The notes under the pieces are model-generated. The model worked only from the letters and a program-made list of their open reading frames with translations, searched no databases and was not told where the DNA came from. From Erysipelotrichaceae bacterium (GTDB lineage Bacteria > Bacillota_I > Bacilli_A > Erysipelotrichales > Erysipelotrichaceae): 64,000 nt of DNA. This document shows positions 8,122 through 16,857 of this stretch, one piece after another (the stretch's first letter is position 1; each line of letters starts with the position of its first letter). The position numbers and the translations under genes are program-made. The stretch is taken from assembly GCA_017442805.1 (NCBI GenBank), contig JAFRZA010000043.1:1-64000 (forward strand). The letters run 5' to 3'.

Positions 8122-8946
8122 TTATGCCATCCAGCCAATTGCGCCTAAGGCGAAGCAGAGGACTGCCAGGATTAAGATGACCTTTAACGGTGAAACCTTC
8201 TTATTCTTGATCAGATAGTAGCATCCGAAGGTCAGCAGCAGCGGTACGATGTGCGGGAAGATAGCATCAAGAACTTCCTGTAAGGTCTTGGCTTCGACAG
8301 TGACACCGTCGATGGTAGCGTCTTTACCTAACTTAATCGGTAAGGTCTTGCCGATCATTGACGGAACGAAGCCGCCCATGACAGTAACACCGAGGACGCT
8401 GGCGCCAAGCTGCAGCTTGTCAAGAGTACCAGCACCGGAAACGTCGTTAATGACTTCAACGCCCTTCTTATAGCCATAGTTGAATAACGGCCATCTCAGG
8501 ATGAATAAAGCCAGAACCGGTAAGGTTGAGAACAGGATAGCGCCAATGGAGTTGCCTTCGTTGGCTAAGCCTGCAGCAATGATGTTGAACGGCGGAGTAA
8601 CCAGGACGGCCTGGATGGTATCACCGATACCAGCTAACGGGCCCATCAGAGCGACCTTTAAGCTGTCGCCGGTTTCAGCCTGGTAAGCTTCTTCCAAAGC
8701 AACGTCGGCACCGAAGATCAGAGCAGATGCACCCGGATGGGTGTTGTAGAACTGCATGTGTCTTTCAAGCTGACGGCACTGTTCATCGTTGTCATCGTAT
8801 AATTCCTTGATTACAGGAACCATGGCGTATGCATAGCCGGCGGCCTGCATCTTTTCATAGTTCCAGCACCACTGTAATGCCCAGTTGTGTCTGTTAATTG
8901 CTTTCTTTAAAGCACCAGAAGTTAATTTTGCGTTAGTAGCAGTCAT
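8122..8946 (-). CDS. PTS mannose-family IID component, 274 aa
   Basis: Membrane partner of IIC in mannose-type PTS permeases. The family patterns NYEKMQAAGYAYAMVP and the GDSLKVALMGPLAGIGDTI loop are clear, and C-terminal membrane helices end with a short tail. It shares one base (TAATG) with the IIC stop codon, so expression is coupled. Substrate specificity cannot be read from IID; neighbouring SIS and MurQ genes hint at an amino or wall-derived sugar, which is inference. Confidence 0.94.
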   Translation of the reverse strand: MTATNAKLTSGALKKAINRHNWALQWCWNYEKMQAAGYAYAMVPVIKELYDDNDEQCRQLERHMQFYNTHPGASALIFGADVALEEAYQAETGDSLKVALMGPLAGIGDTIQAVLVTPPFNIIAAGLANEGNSIGAILFSTLPVLALFILRWPLFNYGYKKGVEVINDVSGAGTLDKLQLGASVLGVTVMGGFVPSMIGKTLPIKLGKDATIDGVTVEAKTLQEVLDAIFPHIVPLLLTFGCYYLIKNKKVSPLKVILILAVLCFALGAIGWMA

Positions 8947-9686
8947 TAGTTGACACCTCCTTTAACAACAAAACTGGCAGCGGCTAAGCCTAATAATGCC
9001 AGAGGCAGAGTGCCCATGCCGGCGAAAGCGAACATCAGGAAGCCAATGACGAAGAAGGGCCAGAACTTCTTGAGGTCCATGTAGGAAAGCAGTAAAGCGA
9101 AGCCGACTGCCGGTAAAGCACCACCGACGACGGCCAGACCCTTACGAATCCAGTCTACGCTGTTGGCGAAGTTGGCCAGAGCGACGACGTTGTCAATGAT
9201 CAGTAAGCCCAGGAAGACCGGGACTGCACGTGACAGGATCCAGGGTAAGGTTCCTAACAGAGTGTCTAACTCGAACTTAGGAATGTTGTTCTCTGCCAGA
9301 GCCTTTTCACCTAAGTGCTGGAAGACTGTGGTAGCGGCACGGCCTAAGACGTCCATCTGTGCCATTAACAGAGAAATGGAAGTAGCGACAACGATACCAT
9401 TATTGAGAGCTGTATCGAAGTCACCAGATGACTTGGCAGCAACTACTGTACCGAAGATTGAACCGGTAATGAAGTCAGGAATAGTTGCACCACCATAAGT
9501 GTAGAAGCCTAATGAGTTGATCAGCATGATTGAGCCAATCTTTAAACCAAGTTCTACATTGCCTACGCATAAGCCAGCGAGTAAACCGGTGATGATAGGC
9601 GTACGTACTCCTAAGCCTGACAGGTCTAGAGCCATAGCGACACCTGACCATAAGCCCAGGATAATACCTAATAGTAAATTGCTCAT
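8946..9686 (-). CDS. PTS mannose-family IIC component, 246 aa
   Basis: Polytopic membrane protein, first gene of the PTS operon. The N-terminal segment LLLGIILGLWSG, the GLLAGLCVGNVELGL loop and many Gly-rich helices match EIIC of the mannose/sorbose family. ATG at 9686 follows AGGAGG by 14 nt, longer than usual; an upstream in-frame ATG at about 9710 overlaps that ribosome site and lacks its own. The operon runs IIC-IID-IIB behind a strong sigma-A type promoter at 9715-9743. Confidence 0.93.
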   Translation of the reverse strand: MSNLLLGIILGLWSGVAMALDLSGLGVRTPIITGLLAGLCVGNVELGLKIGSIMLINSLGFYTYGGATIPDFITGSIFGTVVAAKSSGDFDTALNNGIVVATSISLLMAQMDVLGRAATTVFQHLGEKALAENNIPKFELDTLLGTLPWILSRAVPVFLGLLIIDNVVALANFANSVDWIRKGLAVVGGALPAVGFALLLSYMDLKKFWPFFVIGFLMFAFAGMGTLPLALLGLAAASFVVKGGVN

Positions 9687-9714
9687 AAGTGATTTATGAA
9701 CCTCCTTCATACTA

Positions 9715-9743
9715 ATTCTAGTGTATACAGGGGTATTATGCAA
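9715..9743 (-). promoter_or_regulatory. Predicted sigma-A promoter of the PTS operon
   Basis: On the minus strand TTGCAT (9743-9738), a 17-bp spacer and TAGAAT (9720-9715) precede the IIC ribosome site. No clear catabolite-repression operator overlaps it. Confidence 0.65.
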
Positions 9744-9842
9744 GCGAATACAATAAACATTCACACAGCTTTCACATTATTACGGCTCTTCGTTTTCCGT
9801 TTTTTCCGCGGTTGTATATAATAGATATGAGAGGTGAAAGCC

Positions 9843-10454
9843 ATGCAACTAAAGTACTATAAAAAGGCTACTGTCCTGATTGGAATCATCACGGCCGTGT
9901 CCGTGATCTCCCTGATCATTCTCATGCTGAACCGGGCCAAATGGCAGGAAAACAGCTTCATGGTCTTCGGCATCTACATTCTTGCCGTCTTTGTTCTGAC
10001 CTTCCTTTATGCCGACTACGATCTCAACGCTGCCCGCCGGGCGGTCATGAAGAAAGTCCGCGAAGGCCACATCGCCCTGGCGAAAATCAACAACGGCAGG
10101 ACTGAAAAGATGATCCGCGACGCCCGCTTCCGCGAATACATGCTGTGGGATCTGGACATCACCGTCATCGACAACAACATGGAATCCATTCATACTCACT
10201 GCATCGAGAAATTCTCCCTGCAGCAGCAGTCCATACCTTCCGGCCACGTCTATGTTACCTATGACCCGGCCAAGCCAGAAGAAATACTGATTCTGCCCAA
10301 CGCGCTGCTTCAGCAGCTGCCGGAATACCAGCCGCTGGTGGAAACCTACGAATACAAGATCAAGACTTCCTATCTTAACTGCTATTACAACCGCGGCCTG
10401 ATCCTGAAGACCTACAAGGATACACTGGCCGAAAGAAGGAACGGTGAGGAATAA
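9843..10454 (+). CDS. Hypothetical membrane protein, 203 aa
   Basis: Two N-terminal membrane helices (about residues 10-30 and 38-58) precede a soluble domain of about 140 residues with alternating strands (HVYVTYDPAKPEEILIL), reminiscent of NfeD/DUF3592-like membrane-tethered beta domains but without a firm match. ATG at 9843 is set by GAGGTG 6 nt upstream. Its TAA overlaps the start of the ceramidase-like gene by one base, so the two are co-translated and probably functionally linked. Confidence 0.72.
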   Translation: MQLKYYKKATVLIGIITAVSVISLIILMLNRAKWQENSFMVFGIYILAVFVLTFLYADYDLNAARRAVMKKVREGHIALAKINNGRTEKMIRDARFREYMLWDLDITVIDNNMESIHTHCIEKFSLQQQSIPSGHVYVTYDPAKPEEILILPNALLQQLPEYQPLVETYEYKIKTSYLNCYYNRGLILKTYKDTLAERRNGEE

Positions 10455-11605
10455 TGCTGTACGCTTTTAAACAGGTCTGTCTTAACCCCGATAAGCCGGT
10501 AAGGCAGTTTGGCCATTCCTGCCAGACGGAACCCGTTTCCCGGGTACATGATTCCCTGCACGGCCGCATTCTCGCCCTCGGCAACAGCAAGCGCTACTTC
10601 ATCAGCGTTTCCCTGGACCTGCTGGGCATCGATTATGAATTCACTACCAAGCTGACGGAAATGGCTCAGCCGCTGTTCGACAAACCTCTCAAGATCGTCG
10701 TCTCCGCCACTCACAACCATTACGGCGGCGACACCCGTGATCCTGATTACCACGCCCAGTGTCTGCAGGCCGTCTTTGAAGGCATCAGCTCGCTGGAGTT
10801 CCGTGAAGGCCAGCTTACCGCCAGCTACAAGTCCATTCCCTACGACGGCGTGGGCAGAAGCCGCATTACCAACCACCAGGCCACCGTGCTTCTTAACCTG
10901 ATTCAGATCTATGACGGTGAGACGGAAGTAATCGACATCATCAACTACAACTGCCATCCGACCATCATGCAGGCCGAGACCACCGACTTCTTCACCAGCG
11001 AGTATGTGGGCTACGCCCTCTCTCAGCTGAAGGAAGAAGACCGGGAGGTCTGCTTTACCTTCCTGCAGGGCGCCGCCGGAGACGTCTCCACCCGTTTCAC
11101 CAGAACCGGACAGAACTACGGCAGCGTCGTCCAGCTGGGCCAGCGCTTCGCTGACAAAGTCAGCTGGCTGCGTGACCAGCCCGCCAACAGACGGCCGCTG
11201 AACCTTACCTGGAAGGACAGGGAAATCGAGATCAGCTACGACCTCAGCGACATCGACACTTCCCTTTTACCGGACAACCTGTCCAAGCGGGAACTGTATA
11301 CCATTGAGCTGGGCAAGGAAGCGCGCAAAGAACTGATCGCTCATCCGGAAAGATGGCAGAAGAGCTCCACGCTGACGCAGCTAAATCTCGGAGCTGCCAA
11401 GATCATATTCGGACCCAACGAATTCTTCAGTTACTACCTGTCCGTGCTGGACACTTCCAGAGCCTTCCTGGTTTCCTACAGCAACGGCTACTGCCCCTAC
11501 ATCCTGCCGCCCGATGAAGTGATCTACACCTACGAAACCTTCACGGACATCCTCTCAAAGGAGACCAAGAAGCAGATTGTAAAGACTCTTAAGGAATTAA
11601 ACTGA
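10454..11605 (+). CDS. Neutral/alkaline ceramidase-like protein, 383 aa, no signal peptide
   Basis: The segment KIVVSATHNHYGGDTR corresponds to the zinc-binding S-A-T-H-x-H motif of the neutral/alkaline non-lysosomal ceramidase family, and later elements (NYNCHPTIM, FLQGAAGDVS, VSYSNGYCPYILP) follow the same order as in that family. Unlike secreted ceramidases it lacks a signal peptide and the C-terminal beta domain, so it should act in the cytoplasm. The real substrate in a bacterium without sphingolipids is probably another amide such as an N-acyl sugar; this is inference. It ends at a bidirectional terminator. Confidence 0.83.
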   Translation: MLYAFKQVCLNPDKPVRQFGHSCQTEPVSRVHDSLHGRILALGNSKRYFISVSLDLLGIDYEFTTKLTEMAQPLFDKPLKIVVSATHNHYGGDTRDPDYHAQCLQAVFEGISSLEFREGQLTASYKSIPYDGVGRSRITNHQATVLLNLIQIYDGETEVIDIINYNCHPTIMQAETTDFFTSEYVGYALSQLKEEDREVCFTFLQGAAGDVSTRFTRTGQNYGSVVQLGQRFADKVSWLRDQPANRRPLNLTWKDREIEISYDLSDIDTSLLPDNLSKRELYTIELGKEARKELIAHPERWQKSSTLTQLNLGAAKIIFGPNEFFSYYLSVLDTSRAFLVSYSNGYCPYILPPDEVIYTYETFTDILSKETKKQIVKTLKELN

Positions 11606-11617
11606 ATAATTAAAATG

Positions 11618-11649
11618 AAAACGCGATTCCCAATGGAAACCGCGTTTTT
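11618..11649. terminator. Bidirectional terminator between convergent genes
   Basis: AAAACGCG (11618-11625) and CGCGTTTTT (11641-11649) form a stem serving the ceramidase-like gene on plus and the SIS cluster on minus. Confidence 0.8.
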
Positions 11650-11667
11650 CTTCTGGCTTGCCAGTAT

Positions 11668-12393
11668 TTAGAAGTGCTTGATTCTTCCCTCGAAATGCTT
11701 GTAGATGGCATCGTTGTCGAAGCCGTCCACGTTCTGGGACTGGAAGACATACGGCTTGAAGCCCTTGGCGGTGACGATCTTCAGCGCTTCGGAGGTGATC
11801 GTATTCACCAGGAACATGCTGGCGATGGAACTTACCGCACCGGTAACGTAGCCGTTGATGTTCAGGCAGCCGTCTCCGGAAGGCGTGCAGTTGTCCAGCA
11901 CGCAGTCAGCCAGTTCGAACAGCCGCTTGCCGGAAGGATGGCGGGACGTCATGGCTGAAGACTGCTTCAGGGAAGTGATGGCTACGACGTAGATGCCTTC
12001 CTTTCTGCATCTCATGGCCATTTCGATCGGCATCGAGTTGCGGCCGCTGTTGGAAGTGATAATCATGATGTCGCCCTTCTCAATCTTGTGACCGTCATAG
12101 ATGATGTCGGAAATGCCGCTGGTCTTTTCCAGCAGGCTGCTTCTGACGGCGCCATAAGCAGTCAGGGTGTCGGGGTCAAGCATGGCATCGACATTGCCCA
12201 AACCGCCGGCTCTGGCGAACAGTTCGATTCCCAGCATGTGGGAATGGCCGGTGCCGAAGGTATGGATCAGCTTGTCGGCCATGATGTTCTCAGCGAACTT
12301 CTCCGCCAGCATCCTGATGTTATCCTTGTTGGTCTCGTAGACCTGCTCAAGGATCTCGGTAATCTTATTCATGTATTCAAACTCAGTATTCAT
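11668..12393 (-). CDS. SIS-domain phosphosugar-binding protein (UPF0309-like), paralogue 3 of 3
   Basis: Cytoplasmic 241-residue protein with one SIS domain. The sugar-phosphate loop reads ITSNSGRNS (about residues 112-120), preceded by FGTGHSHM near residue 46 and followed by the conserved SRHPSGKRL. These mark the COG4821/UPF0309 group, related to phosphosugar isomerases and MurQ. The start overlaps the preceding paralogue by 11 bp. It is the last of three tandem copies; the retained SxSG loop suggests it still binds a phosphosugar. Reaction unknown. Confidence 0.88.
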   Translation of the reverse strand: MNTEFEYMNKITEILEQVYETNKDNIRMLAEKFAENIMADKLIHTFGTGHSHMLGIELFARAGGLGNVDAMLDPDTLTAYGAVRSSLLEKTSGISDIIYDGHKIEKGDIMIITSNSGRNSMPIEMAMRCRKEGIYVVAITSLKQSSAMTSRHPSGKRLFELADCVLDNCTPSGDGCLNINGYVTGAVSSIASMFLVNTITSEALKIVTAKGFKPYVFQSQNVDGFDNDAIYKHFEGRIKHF

Positions 12394-13141
12394 TGTTCAG
12401 TTTCCCCTCATACTTTCTTTCCATTTCACGGTTGTGAGCGATGTTTTCTTCACTGTCTTCCAGTCTTCTGACCGGCAGATCATAGCCGTCAGCCTTCAGC
12501 TTTTCACAGGTTGCCAGTTCGATGGTCTGCCCGATGATGACACCGGTGATGGAGGAGATGGAAGCGACTTTCTCAACCTTATCGGTCTTAAGCAGGGCGT
12601 CTCCCATCGGTCCGCAGTTATCGATGACCACATCGGCAAACTCATAGAGTTTCTTGCCGGAGGCATGGCGGGATTTTTCGGAAGTGGTGTGCTCCCAGGA
12701 AGTTACGACGATGATCTTATGACCGGTCTTCTGAGCTTCAATGGCAATGTCGATGACCACACCGTTGATGCCGGAATTGGAGATGACGATGAATACATCT
12801 TCCAGGCCGATGTCATAGAGATTGAACAGCCTTTCGGCAACGCCGGCCCGTCTTTCGAAGATGTTGCTCATGTCCTTGTAGTCCGCAAGGGTGGTGTAAC
12901 CCAGCTTTACGAAGGAATCCATCATGAGCTGATGGACGGGGTACAGGCTGCCCGGTCTGTTGCGCATCTCCAGACCGAAGCCATAGGAATGCCCGGAGCC
13001 GAACACCTGAATGACGCCGCCCTTTTCAATGGCTTCAGCGCAGATCTGTCCGGCCTTTTCAATGTTTTGAGCCTGGGTATCGTAAAGCTTGTCAATGATC
13101 CTCGACAGTTCGTCGTGGAAGGTATGCATGTTGATACTCAT
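12383..13141 (-). CDS. SIS-domain phosphosugar-binding protein, paralogue 2 of 3
   Basis: A 252-residue protein of the same UPF0309-like family: FGSGHSYGFG near residue 45, the phosphosugar loop VISNSGINGV, then SRHASGKKL. The start at 13141 follows AGGTGG by 5 nt and overlaps the previous stop as ATGA, so the three genes form a tightly coupled operon. Divergence from its neighbours is large throughout, meaning an old duplication with probable difference in substrate. It may form a hetero-oligomer with the paralogues; this is inference. Confidence 0.88.
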   Translation of the reverse strand: MSINMHTFHDELSRIIDKLYDTQAQNIEKAGQICAEAIEKGGVIQVFGSGHSYGFGLEMRNRPGSLYPVHQLMMDSFVKLGYTTLADYKDMSNIFERRAGVAERLFNLYDIGLEDVFIVISNSGINGVVIDIAIEAQKTGHKIIVVTSWEHTTSEKSRHASGKKLYEFADVVIDNCGPMGDALLKTDKVEKVASISSITGVIIGQTIELATCEKLKADGYDLPVRRLEDSEENIAHNREMERKYEGKLNNEY

Positions 13142-13884
13142 GAGTTCCACCTGCCTTCATACTTGTCGCTGATGAGCTTGTTATGGACATCAGCTCCTGC
13201 CAGATTCTGACTCAGTAAGATCGGGCAGTCCTCATTGGCCTGCTGATAGAGATCATAGGCTTCAGCGGTGATGCACTGGGCGATGATGTTGCCGTTGTAG
13301 GTGTTCAGAGCGGCCATCTTTACGCCAGGTTCAACTTCGACGTTGACATCCGGATAGGGTGCCAGGGTGTCAATGGTCAGATCAGCCACATCCTGCAGTT
13401 TCTTTCCGCTGGGATGACGGCTCTCATTGGCATCAGCCGCCTTCTGATTGATCACGGCCAGAACCTTCTGGCCCTTTTCTCTGGCTTTCAGGGCCACTTC
13501 CACTACGACGGCTTCGCAACCGGTGTCTGAAGCGATGGCGTACATGTCCTCGTCATAGATGTTGTAGTTTTCCAGCAGCTTGTCAGCGACGCTCAGATCG
13601 TCGTAGACAGCCGGATCCTCATATTCCTTCTGCGTCAGTTTGCCCTTCATGACCAGATCGTTGACGTTCATCTTGTGAAACGGCATCAGACCGCCGGCCC
13701 GGTATCCTAGCTCCATGGCAAAGCCAAGCCCATGCTTGACACCGAAGAGCTGGACGACGCCGTTGTTGTCCATGCACTGCTTGAACATGACGGCAGCCTG
13801 GTGGATCTTATCTTCGTTTTCCCTGACAATCAGATCAAGATTCTGATGGGCTAGCTGAAAATAATCCCTTACTTTATTATTCAT
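13138..13884 (-). CDS. SIS-domain protein with altered sugar loop, paralogue 1 of 3
   Basis: First gene of the triple SIS operon, 248 residues. It keeps FGVKHGLGFAMELGYRAGG and SRHPSGKKL, but the phosphosugar loop is IASDTGCEAV instead of SNSG, and the first glycine motif has VKH where the others have TGH or SGH. This suggests altered ligand or a regulatory role. The start at 13884 is supported by GGAAAGG a few bases upstream; the longer frame to 14019 runs through the divergent promoter region and is not coding. Confidence 0.86.
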   Translation of the reverse strand: MNNKVRDYFQLAHQNLDLIVRENEDKIHQAAVMFKQCMDNNGVVQLFGVKHGLGFAMELGYRAGGLMPFHKMNVNDLVMKGKLTQKEYEDPAVYDDLSVADKLLENYNIYDEDMYAIASDTGCEAVVVEVALKAREKGQKVLAVINQKAADANESRHPSGKKLQDVADLTIDTLAPYPDVNVEVEPGVKMAALNTYNGNIIAQCITAEAYDLYQQANEDCPILLSQNLAGADVHNKLISDKYEGRWNS

Positions 13885-13963
13885 ACTGACCTTTCCTTTT
13901 CTATAGTTAATTATATCACTGCCGCAACGAAAGATAATATAATAGTGATTGAGGTATGTTAGC

Positions 13964-14899
13964 ATGATCGATCTGGAAAGACTGGAAACGGAAAAGCAGA
14001 ATAATGAATCCATGAACATCGACGAGATGAGTACGCTGGAGATCCTTCAGACCATCAACAGGGCTGACCGCAGCGTTCCCGAAGCAATCGGGAAAAAGCT
14101 GGACGTCATCGCTGAAGTCGTCGATGTCATCGTTGAAAAAATTAAGAACGGCGGAAAACTGTTCTACATCGGCGCAGGCACCTCTGGCCGTCTGGGTTTC
14201 CTGGATGCCGCCGAATGCCCGCCGACTTACGGTGTTGACGAGAAAACCGTTCAGGGCATCATGTGCGGCGGCTTCTCCGCCCTGTATAAAGCCAAGGAGG
14301 GCGCTGAAGACGACCGCCAGATGGCTGTTGAAGACGTCAGAAAATATGAAGTAAGCGATAAGGATGTCCTGGTTGGCATCGCGGCCTCAGGACGGACGCC
14401 CTATACCATCGCCGCCCTGGATTATGCCAATAAGCTTGGCGCCGTTACCATTGCGCTGACCTGTAACGAGGGCAGTGAACTGGGTAAGACGGCTCAATAC
14501 GCCATCGAGATCGTAACCGGCCCGGAAGTCATTTCCGGTTCGACCAGAATGAAGGCCGGAACAGCCCAGAAACTGGTTCTCAACATGATCTCCACCACCG
14601 TGTTTGTCCGCCTGGGCCGGGCCTACAACAACCTGATGGTCCAGGCTAAGGCCACTAACGCCAAACTCGTTCAGCGCTCCCACAATAACCTGATGCGGGC
14701 AACTGGCTGCTCAGCTGAAGAGGCCGATGAACTGTACCGTTGTACCGGCGGCGATCTGAAGAAGGCCATCTTCATCTACCTGACCAGCACCGATGAAAAG
14801 ACGGCCGAAGAATACATCGAAGCCTGCGAAGGACATCTCAAGCAGGCCATCCGCAAATATTCAGAAAACGGACACAAACCGGCTGAACCGATGGTTTAG
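13964..14899 (+). CDS. murQ: N-acetylmuramic acid 6-phosphate etherase, 311 aa
   Basis: MurQ cleaves the lactyl ether of MurNAc-6-phosphate, giving GlcNAc-6-phosphate and D-lactate in peptidoglycan recycling. The signature GAGTSGRLGFLDAAECPPTYG is intact (split here: GAGTSGRLG near residue 60, then the catalytic Glu in DAAECPPTYG), followed by AASGRTPY and the family GPEVISGSTRMKAGTAQK helix. Start at 13964 follows GAGG by about 8 nt, with TATAAT at 13938-13943. It is divergent from the SIS triplet, 79 bp apart, suggesting shared control. Confidence 0.96.
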   Translation: MIDLERLETEKQNNESMNIDEMSTLEILQTINRADRSVPEAIGKKLDVIAEVVDVIVEKIKNGGKLFYIGAGTSGRLGFLDAAECPPTYGVDEKTVQGIMCGGFSALYKAKEGAEDDRQMAVEDVRKYEVSDKDVLVGIAASGRTPYTIAALDYANKLGAVTIALTCNEGSELGKTAQYAIEIVTGPEVISGSTRMKAGTAQKLVLNMISTTVFVRLGRAYNNLMVQAKATNAKLVQRSHNNLMRATGCSAEEADELYRCTGGDLKKAIFIYLTSTDEKTAEEYIEACEGHLKQAIRKYSENGHKPAEPMV

Positions 14900-14941
14900 A
14901 ATGTTATTGACAATCTTTATGGGCAATAGAAGGAGACGCAC

Positions 14942-16786
14942 ATGGCACCACGTGGATTAGGCCCCAGAGGCTTCTTAACTGACGAAGAAAAGGAAAACAA
15001 GCCGCAGGTAAGCTGGCCGCTTATCAAGCGCATCTTTTCCTACCTTACACCGTACTGGTTTCCTCTGTTACTGGTACTGATCATCATTCTGGTATCTTCG
15101 GTTGTCGGTCTGTTACCTTCAATCATCACCGGAAAGATCATCGACACCGCCATTCTGGGCAAGGACTTTGATCTGCTCATCAAGCTGATCATCGCCGCCA
15201 TCGGCACCCTGACCCTTTCCCAGGTCATCGGCGTGCTGGAAAGCTACATCAACAGCTGGGTATCCTCACGAATCGTCTGCGACATGAAGAACGAGATGTT
15301 CCAGCATCTGCAGACCATGCCGCATTCCTTCTTCACTACGGAGAAACAGGGTGACATCATCACCCGAATGAACTCCGACATCTCCGGAGTTTCCTCGGCC
15401 ATATCCTCAACCCTGACTAACTGCATCTCCAACATCGCCACGGTGGTCACTACCATCGTCGCTCTGCTGAAGATGGATTCCAAGCTGGCCATTATCGGCA
15501 TACTGGTCATTCCGCTGCTGGTCTTACCAACCAAGTCAGCCGGCAAGAACCGCTGGAAACTCCTGTCGGAATCCCAGAAGAAAACCGATGAACTGAATGA
15601 CCTGACCAACGAAGCTCTTTCCGTCTCCGGCTCACTGCTGATCAAGCTGTTCTGCCAGGAAGAAAACAAGAACAAAGAGTTTGCCAGGATAAACAAGGAA
15701 GTTACCGACATGTCCGTAAGGGAAAGACGGGCCGGCCAGTGGTTCCGGGTCGTCATGGGCATCTTCACCAACCTGGGACCGTTGCTGATCTATCTGGCTG
15801 GCGGTTATCTCATCATCAAGATGAATGACACCACCCTGACCGTCGGTACCATTACCGCGACCGTCAACATGATCAACCGCCTGTACCGTCCGGTTGAATC
15901 GCTCTTAAGCATCTCCGTCGATTTCACCAGATCGCTGGCCCTGTTCTCCAGGATCTTCGAATATCTGGACATGAAGCCGTCCGTCGTCAACCGCAAGAAC
16001 GCTCTGAAGCCGGAATTCAAGGACACCAACATCTCCTACAATCACGTGGAGTTTTACTATAACGAAGACGTGCCGCTGATCAAGGATTTGTCCTTCAAGG
16101 TTCCTTCAGGCAAGATGTACGCCATCGTCGGTCCTTCCGGTTCCGGTAAGTCAACGGTCGTCAACCTGCTGCCGAGACTGTATGATGTCGTCTCCGGCTC
16201 CATCACTATTAACGGCCGGGACATCCGTGACATCGATTTGACCTTCTTAAGAAACAACATCGGCATGGTCACCCAGGAAGCCTACATGTTCAACGGCACC
16301 ATCGCTGACAACCTCCGCTTCGCCAAGATCAACGCCACCGACGAGGAACTGGTTGAAGCCTGCAAAATCGCCAACATCCACGACTTCATCGTTTCCCAGC
16401 CTGACGGCTATAACACTCAGGTTGGCAATCGCGGTCTGAAGCTCTCCGGCGGCGAAAAGCAGCGTCTGTCCATTGCCAGGGTCATCCTCAAGAACCCGCG
16501 CATCCTGATCCTCGACGAGGCCACTTCCTCGCTGGACTCCATTTCCGAAAGTTCCATCCAGAACGCTCTGGACGTCATGATGGTCGGCAGGACTTCCATC
16601 GTCATTGCCCACCGTCTGTCCACCATTCTGGCGGCTGACCGCATTCTGGTCATCAGCGACGGCAGAATTGCCGAGGAAGGACAGCACGAAGAACTGCTGG
16701 CCAAGGGCGGCATCTACAAGCAGCTTTACGAAACCCAGTTCCGTAAGGTCATCGACATGGAAAGCGAAAAGTCTGCTGAGAAATAA
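14942..16786 (+). CDS. ABC exporter, fused permease-ATPase (multidrug/lipid type), 614 aa
   Basis: Half-transporter with six membrane helices in residues 25-330 and an ATPase domain after about residue 355. Motifs: Walker A GPSGSGKST, Q-loop TQEAYMFNGT, signature LSGGEKQR, Walker B ILILDEATSSLD and switch His in AHRLS. It should work as a homodimer since no partner is adjacent. AAGGAG lies 6 nt before the ATG, 43 bp after murQ, so the two may share a transcript. Substrate cannot be assigned from sequence. Confidence 0.93.
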   Translation: MAPRGLGPRGFLTDEEKENKPQVSWPLIKRIFSYLTPYWFPLLLVLIIILVSSVVGLLPSIITGKIIDTAILGKDFDLLIKLIIAAIGTLTLSQVIGVLESYINSWVSSRIVCDMKNEMFQHLQTMPHSFFTTEKQGDIITRMNSDISGVSSAISSTLTNCISNIATVVTTIVALLKMDSKLAIIGILVIPLLVLPTKSAGKNRWKLLSESQKKTDELNDLTNEALSVSGSLLIKLFCQEENKNKEFARINKEVTDMSVRERRAGQWFRVVMGIFTNLGPLLIYLAGGYLIIKMNDTTLTVGTITATVNMINRLYRPVESLLSISVDFTRSLALFSRIFEYLDMKPSVVNRKNALKPEFKDTNISYNHVEFYYNEDVPLIKDLSFKVPSGKMYAIVGPSGSGKSTVVNLLPRLYDVVSGSITINGRDIRDIDLTFLRNNIGMVTQEAYMFNGTIADNLRFAKINATDEELVEACKIANIHDFIVSQPDGYNTQVGNRGLKLSGGEKQRLSIARVILKNPRILILDEATSSLDSISESSIQNALDVMMVGRTSIVIAHRLSTILAADRILVISDGRIAEEGQHEELLAKGGIYKQLYETQFRKVIDMESEKSAEK

Positions 16787-16789
16787 GAC

Positions 16790-16816
16790 AAAAGCGCTGT
16801 ACATCAGCGCTTTTCC
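16790..16816 (+). terminator. Terminator after the ABC exporter
   Basis: AAAAGCGCTG (16790-16799) pairs with CAGCGCTTTT (16805-16814) around a 5-nt loop. Confidence 0.85.
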
Positions 16817-16826
16817 TTATCAATGG

Positions 16827-16849
16827 AAAAAAGGCGTTTCCGCCTTTTT
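16827..16849 (-). terminator. Terminator of the ecf-truA-tRNA-Leu transcript
   Basis: AAAAAAGGCG with CGCCTTTTT; on the minus strand the stem ends in a T6 run just after the tRNA-Leu 3' end. Confidence 0.82.
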
Positions 16850-16857
16850 CTTTTAAC

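Noticed and set aside
9744-9800. Catabolite-responsive element near the PTS promoter
   Set aside because: A loose TGTGAA...TTCAC-like palindrome is visible but does not match the cre consensus.
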